Assembly: GCA_044220635.1 (NCBI GenBank)
Contig: JBGAQP010000017.1
Location: 11,711 to 75,710 of the forward strand
DNA: 64,000 bases
DNA from: JBGAQP01 sp044220635
GTDB lineage: Bacteria > Pseudomonadota > Gammaproteobacteria > Burkholderiales > Usitatibacteraceae
Reading direction: 5' to 3'
Of the stretch, positions 61,478 to 64,000 are shown piece after piece. The first letter of the stretch is position 1; each line of letters starts with the position of its first letter. Under the pieces are notes generated by a model. The model had not been told where the DNA came from. It searched no databases and saw only the letters and a program-made list of their open reading frames with translations. The translations under genes and the position numbers were made by a program.

Positions 61478-62236
61478 ATGCGGCGCGCGCTCCTCGCCCT
61501 CGCCGCGGCGCTCGCCCTCGCCGCGCCCGCCCGGGCGGCCGCCGACCTCACCGTGCTCGCGGCCGCGAGCCTGCGGGGCCCGCTCGATGCGATCGCCGCC
61601 GGCTTCGCGACTTCCGGCGCGACGAAGGTGCGCATCGCCTACGCCGCGAGCTCCGCGCTCGCGCGCCAGGCCGAGGCCGGCGCTCCCGCCGACGTCTTCA
61701 TCGCCGCCGACCTCGACTGGATCGACTACCTCGAGCGGCGCGGCCTGCTCGTCGCCGGCACGCGCGCGAACCTGCTCGCGAACGACCTCGTGCTCGTCGC
61801 GCCGAAGGCGAGCGCCGTGCGGCTGCGCATCGCCCCGGGGTTCGCCCTCGCCGAAGCGCTGGGCGACGGGCGCCTCGCCCTCGCCGAGCCCTCGAGCGTC
61901 CCCGCGGGGAAGTACGCGAAGACGGCGCTCTCGGCCCTCGGCGTGTGGCCCGCGGTCGCGAGGCGGGTCGCGGGCGCGGAGAACGTCCGCGCCGCGCTCG
62001 CGCTCGTCGCCCGCGGCGAGGCGCCGCTCGGCATCGTGTATCGCACCGACGCCTTGGCGGAGCCTGCGGTGCGCATCGTCGACACGTTCCCCGCGGCCAC
62101 GCACGCGGCGATCGTCTACCCGGCCGCGGCGCTCAAGGGCGGCCGTGAGGCCGAGGCGCGGCGCTTCCTCGACCACCTGCGATCGCCCGCCGCCCGCGCC
62201 CTCTGGGAGAAGGCCGGCTTCCGGCCGGCGGGCTGA
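61478..62236 (+). CDS. modA: Molybdate ABC transporter substrate-binding protein
   Basis: 252 residues. Signal peptide MRRALLALAAALALAAPARA; then ADLTVLAAASLRGPLDAIAAGF, YAASSALARQAEAGAPADVF and the ligand-site block AEPSSVPAGKYAKTAL, the ModA pattern. It binds molybdate or tungstate in the periplasm. It heads modABC; no Mo-box or molybdenum riboswitch is seen upstream. Confidence 0.93.
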   Translation: MRRALLALAAALALAAPARAAADLTVLAAASLRGPLDAIAAGFATSGATKVRIAYAASSALARQAEAGAPADVFIAADLDWIDYLERRGLLVAGTRANLLANDLVLVAPKASAVRLRIAPGFALAEALGDGRLALAEPSSVPAGKYAKTALSALGVWPAVARRVAGAENVRAALALVARGEAPLGIVYRTDALAEPAVRIVDTFPAATHAAIVYPAAALKGGREAEARRFLDHLRSPAARALWEKAGFRPAG

Positions 62237-62242
62237 GGCGCG

Positions 62243-62935
62243 ATGGAAGCGCTCGGCGACAGCGCCTGGGGCATCGTCGGCCTGAGCCTGCAGGTCGCCT
62301 TCTGGAGCGTGGCGGCGAGCCTTCCGCCCGCGCTCGCCGTTTCCTGGCTCCTCGCGAGGAAGCGCTTCCCCGGCAAGATCCTCCTCGACGCCGTCGTGCA
62401 CCTGCCGCTCGTGCTCCCGCCCGTGGTGGTCGGCTTCGGCCTGCTGCTGCTGCTCGGGAGGAACGGCCCCCTGGGCGCGCTCCTCGCGCCCCTCGGCGTC
62501 ACCTTCGCCTTCCAGTGGACGGGCGCGGCCCTCGCCGCCGCCGTGATGGGCTTTCCGCTCCTCGTGCGCGCGATCCGGCTCTCCCTCGAGTCGATGGACG
62601 TGCGGCTGGAGTCCGCCGCGCGCACGCTGGGCGCCGGGCCCTGGCGCGTCTTCCTCACGGTGACGGTGCCGCTCATCGCGCCGGGCATCGCCACCGGCGT
62701 GCTCCTCGCGTTCGCGCGCAGCCTCGGGGAATTCGGCGCGACCATCACCTTCGTCTCGAGCATCCCGGGCGAGACGCAGACGCTGCCGCTCGCGATCTAC
62801 GCGGCGACCCAGGTGCCCGGGGGCGAGGCGGCCGCACTGCGGCTTTCCGCGATCTCGGTGCTGCTCTCGCTCGCCGCGCTCGCGGCCTCCGAGTGGCTCG
62901 CGCGCCGGGCGCGCTTCGGCAGGCCCGCGCGATGA
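62243..62935 (+). CDS. modB: Molybdate ABC transporter permease
   Basis: 230 residues with about five to six membrane helices and the permease EAA-like loop SAARTLGAGPWRVFLTVTVPL (read from the Ser to Leu; a 21-residue span of which ARTLGAGPWRVFLT is the core), followed by ARSLGEFGATITFV, the ModB signature. It starts six bases after modA and overlaps modC by four bases. Confidence 0.94.
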   Translation: MEALGDSAWGIVGLSLQVAFWSVAASLPPALAVSWLLARKRFPGKILLDAVVHLPLVLPPVVVGFGLLLLLGRNGPLGALLAPLGVTFAFQWTGAALAAAVMGFPLLVRAIRLSLESMDVRLESAARTLGAGPWRVFLTVTVPLIAPGIATGVLLAFARSLGEFGATITFVSSIPGETQTLPLAIYAATQVPGGEAAALRLSAISVLLSLAALAASEWLARRARFGRPAR

Positions 62936-64000
62936 TCGACGTGCGCCTGGAGCTCCGCCGCGGCGCCTTCGAGGTCTCGGCGGCGTTCGCGACCGAGGCG
63001 CCGGTGGTCGCGCTCTTCGGGCGCTCGGGCTCGGGCAAGACCACCATCGTCCATGCGCTCGCCGGCCTCGTCGCCCCGCGCGCGGGCCACGTGCGCCTGG
63101 GCCCGACGACGCTCTACGACTCCGCCGCGGGCGTGGACCTGCCGCCGGAGCGACGCCGCATCGGCTACGTCTTCCAGGACGCGCTGCTCTTTCCCCACCT
63201 CACGGTGCGCGGCAACCTCGACTTCGGGGCCCGCCTCACGCCGGGCGCGGAACGCTACGTCGAGCGCGCCCACGTCGTCGACCTCCTCGGCCTGGGCGCG
63301 CTCGAGCACCGCCGGCCCCACACGCTCTCGGGCGGGGAGCGCCAGCGCGTGGCGATCGGGCGCGCGCTCCTCGCGAGCCCGCGCCTGCTTCTGATGGACG
63401 AGCCGCTCGCCTCCCTCGACGGCTCGCGCAAGGCCGAGATCCTCGCCTACGTCGAGATCCTGCGCGACGAGCTCGCGATCCCGATCGTCTACGTGAGCCA
63501 CTCGATCGAGGAGGTGACGCGCCTCGCGGACCACCTCGTGCTGATCTCCGAGGGGCGCTCGATCGCCTCGGGGACGCTCGCCGAGATCATGGCGCGCCCG
63601 GACCTCGAGCCCTACACCGGGCGCTTCCAGGCCGGCGCCGTGATCGACGCGCGCGTCGAGGGCCACGACGAGGCCGACGGCCTCACGACGCTCGTCTTCG
63701 ACGGCGGCCGCCTCCTCGTTCCCGTGGTGGACGCGCTGCCCGGCGAGCGGGTGCGCGTTCGCGTGCGCGCCCGCGACGTCGCGATCGCCCTCTCGCCGCC
63801 CGCCGACGCGAGCTTCCTCAACGTGCTCGAGGGCACGGTCGCCGTGAAGCGCAACAACAAGAAGGTCGGCTCGTTCGGCCCGGGCACCGTCGTCGGCGAG
63901 CTGTCGCTGCTGGACCACGGCCCGCGCACCGCCACCGTCACGGCGGACACGGACGGCCTGCTGATCGCCCTCGACGACGGCGCCTTCCTGGAACTGGTGG
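62932..64000 (+). CDS. modC: Molybdate ABC transporter ATPase, with an apparent cNMP-binding domain at its C-terminus (partial)
   Basis: 356 codons are visible and no stop occurs before the right edge. Residues 1-230 are a normal ModC ATPase: Walker A FGRSGSGKTT (29-38), signature LSGGERQR (132-139), Walker B LLLMDEPLASLD. A TOBE/Mop-like part follows (about 235-303, RVRVRVRARDVAIALSP then LNVLEGTVA). From about residue 304 the sequence no longer reads as the second TOBE half but as a Crp-type cyclic-nucleotide-binding domain: VGSFGPGTVVGELSLL, then DHGPRTATVTA (the phosphate-binding cassette GELSLL...PRTATV) and LLIALDDGAFLELV. Either a real fusion or an assembly join at the LEGTVAV-like codons shared by both families. 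ModC identity is firm; the tail is uncertain. Confidence 0.85.
   Translation, partial: MIDVRLELRRGAFEVSAAFATEAPVVALFGRSGSGKTTIVHALAGLVAPRAGHVRLGPTTLYDSAAGVDLPPERRRIGYVFQDALLFPHLTVRGNLDFGARLTPGAERYVERAHVVDLLGLGALEHRRPHTLSGGERQRVAIGRALLASPRLLLMDEPLASLDGSRKAEILAYVEILRDELAIPIVYVSHSIEEVTRLADHLVLISEGRSIASGTLAEIMARPDLEPYTGRFQAGAVIDARVEGHDEADGLTTLVFDGGRLLVPVVDALPGERVRVRVRARDVAIALSPPADASFLNVLEGTVAVKRNNKKVGSFGPGTVVGELSLLDHGPRTATVTADTDGLLIALDDGAFLELV

Overview
The window is a GC-rich (about 70% by eye, not counted), densely packed chromosomal segment from a Gram-negative bacterium, almost certainly a betaproteobacterium close to Burkholderiales/Rhodocyclales. The evidence is gene order: amgK-murU next to divergent lptD-surA-pdxA-rsmA; gloA-DUF45-plsC-gmhB-glyS-glyQ beside lnt-corC-ybeY-ybeZ-miaB; lolB-ispE-tRNA(Gln)-prs-rplY-pth-ychF; rsmD/coaD/ferredoxin facing ftsY-ftsE-ftsX-rpoH; a ctaC-ctaD-ctaG-ctaE-SURF1-ctaB-SCO cytochrome oxidase locus; pilB-pilC-pilD-coaE-zapD-yacG; and hemA-prfA-prmC-grxD. 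Lipopolysaccharide, lipoprotein and type IV pilus genes show an outer membrane. I see no insertion sequence, prophage, CRISPR array or rRNA, and no gene-free stretch above 300 bases.

Layout. 1-2.7 kb (minus): amgK, murU, a PaiB-like flavin protein and the start of pepP. 2.7-8.1 kb (plus): lptD, surA, pdxA, rsmA. 8.1-13.5 kb (minus): gloA, a DUF45 metallopeptidase, plsC, gmhB, glyS, glyQ. A lone methyltransferase at 13.6 kb (plus) converges on lnt-corC-ybeY-ybeZ, a large secreted zinc metalloprotease and miaB (minus, to 22.3 kb). 22.5-24.4 kb holds a secreted subtilase (plus), followed by tRNA-Ile2, an SGNH hydrolase and a three-gene cassette of SulP transporter, VIT-like membrane protein and outer-membrane-like protein (minus). 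28.5-35.3 kb (minus): ychF, pth, rplY, prs, tRNA-Gln, ispE, lolB and a TPR protein. 35.5-38.3 kb (plus): mutM and a dynamin-like GTPase. 38.3-39.7 kb (minus): ferredoxin, coaD, rsmD. 39.8-43.2 kb (plus): ftsY, ftsE, ftsX, rpoH. 43.3-51.5 kb: the caa3-type oxidase and its assembly factors (all minus except one tiny membrane gene). 51.5-57.1 kb (minus): yacG, zapD, coaE, pilD, pilC, pilB. 57.2-57.7 kb (minus): a secreted glutathione peroxidase. 57.9-61.5 kb (plus): hemA, prfA, prmC, grxD. 61.5-64 kb (plus): modA, modB and modC, the last running off the edge.

Most genes are housekeeping and many neighbours overlap by the 4-base ATGA/GTGA arrangement, which implies translational coupling. The observations that deserve follow-up are: (1) modC, whose second regulatory half is replaced by what reads as a cyclic-nucleotide-binding domain, either a real fusion or an assembly chimera; (2) a perfect CIRCE operator lying on the rpoH promoter; (3) an oxidase locus with no ctaA (heme A synthase) gene and with apparent loss of both carboxylate ligands of the subunit I/II Mg/Mn site; (4) the SulP/VIT-like/OMP cassette; (5) a zinc metalloprotease with its own terminator sitting inside the miaB-ybeZ block. 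None of these amounts to a clearly new multi-gene system on sequence reading alone.
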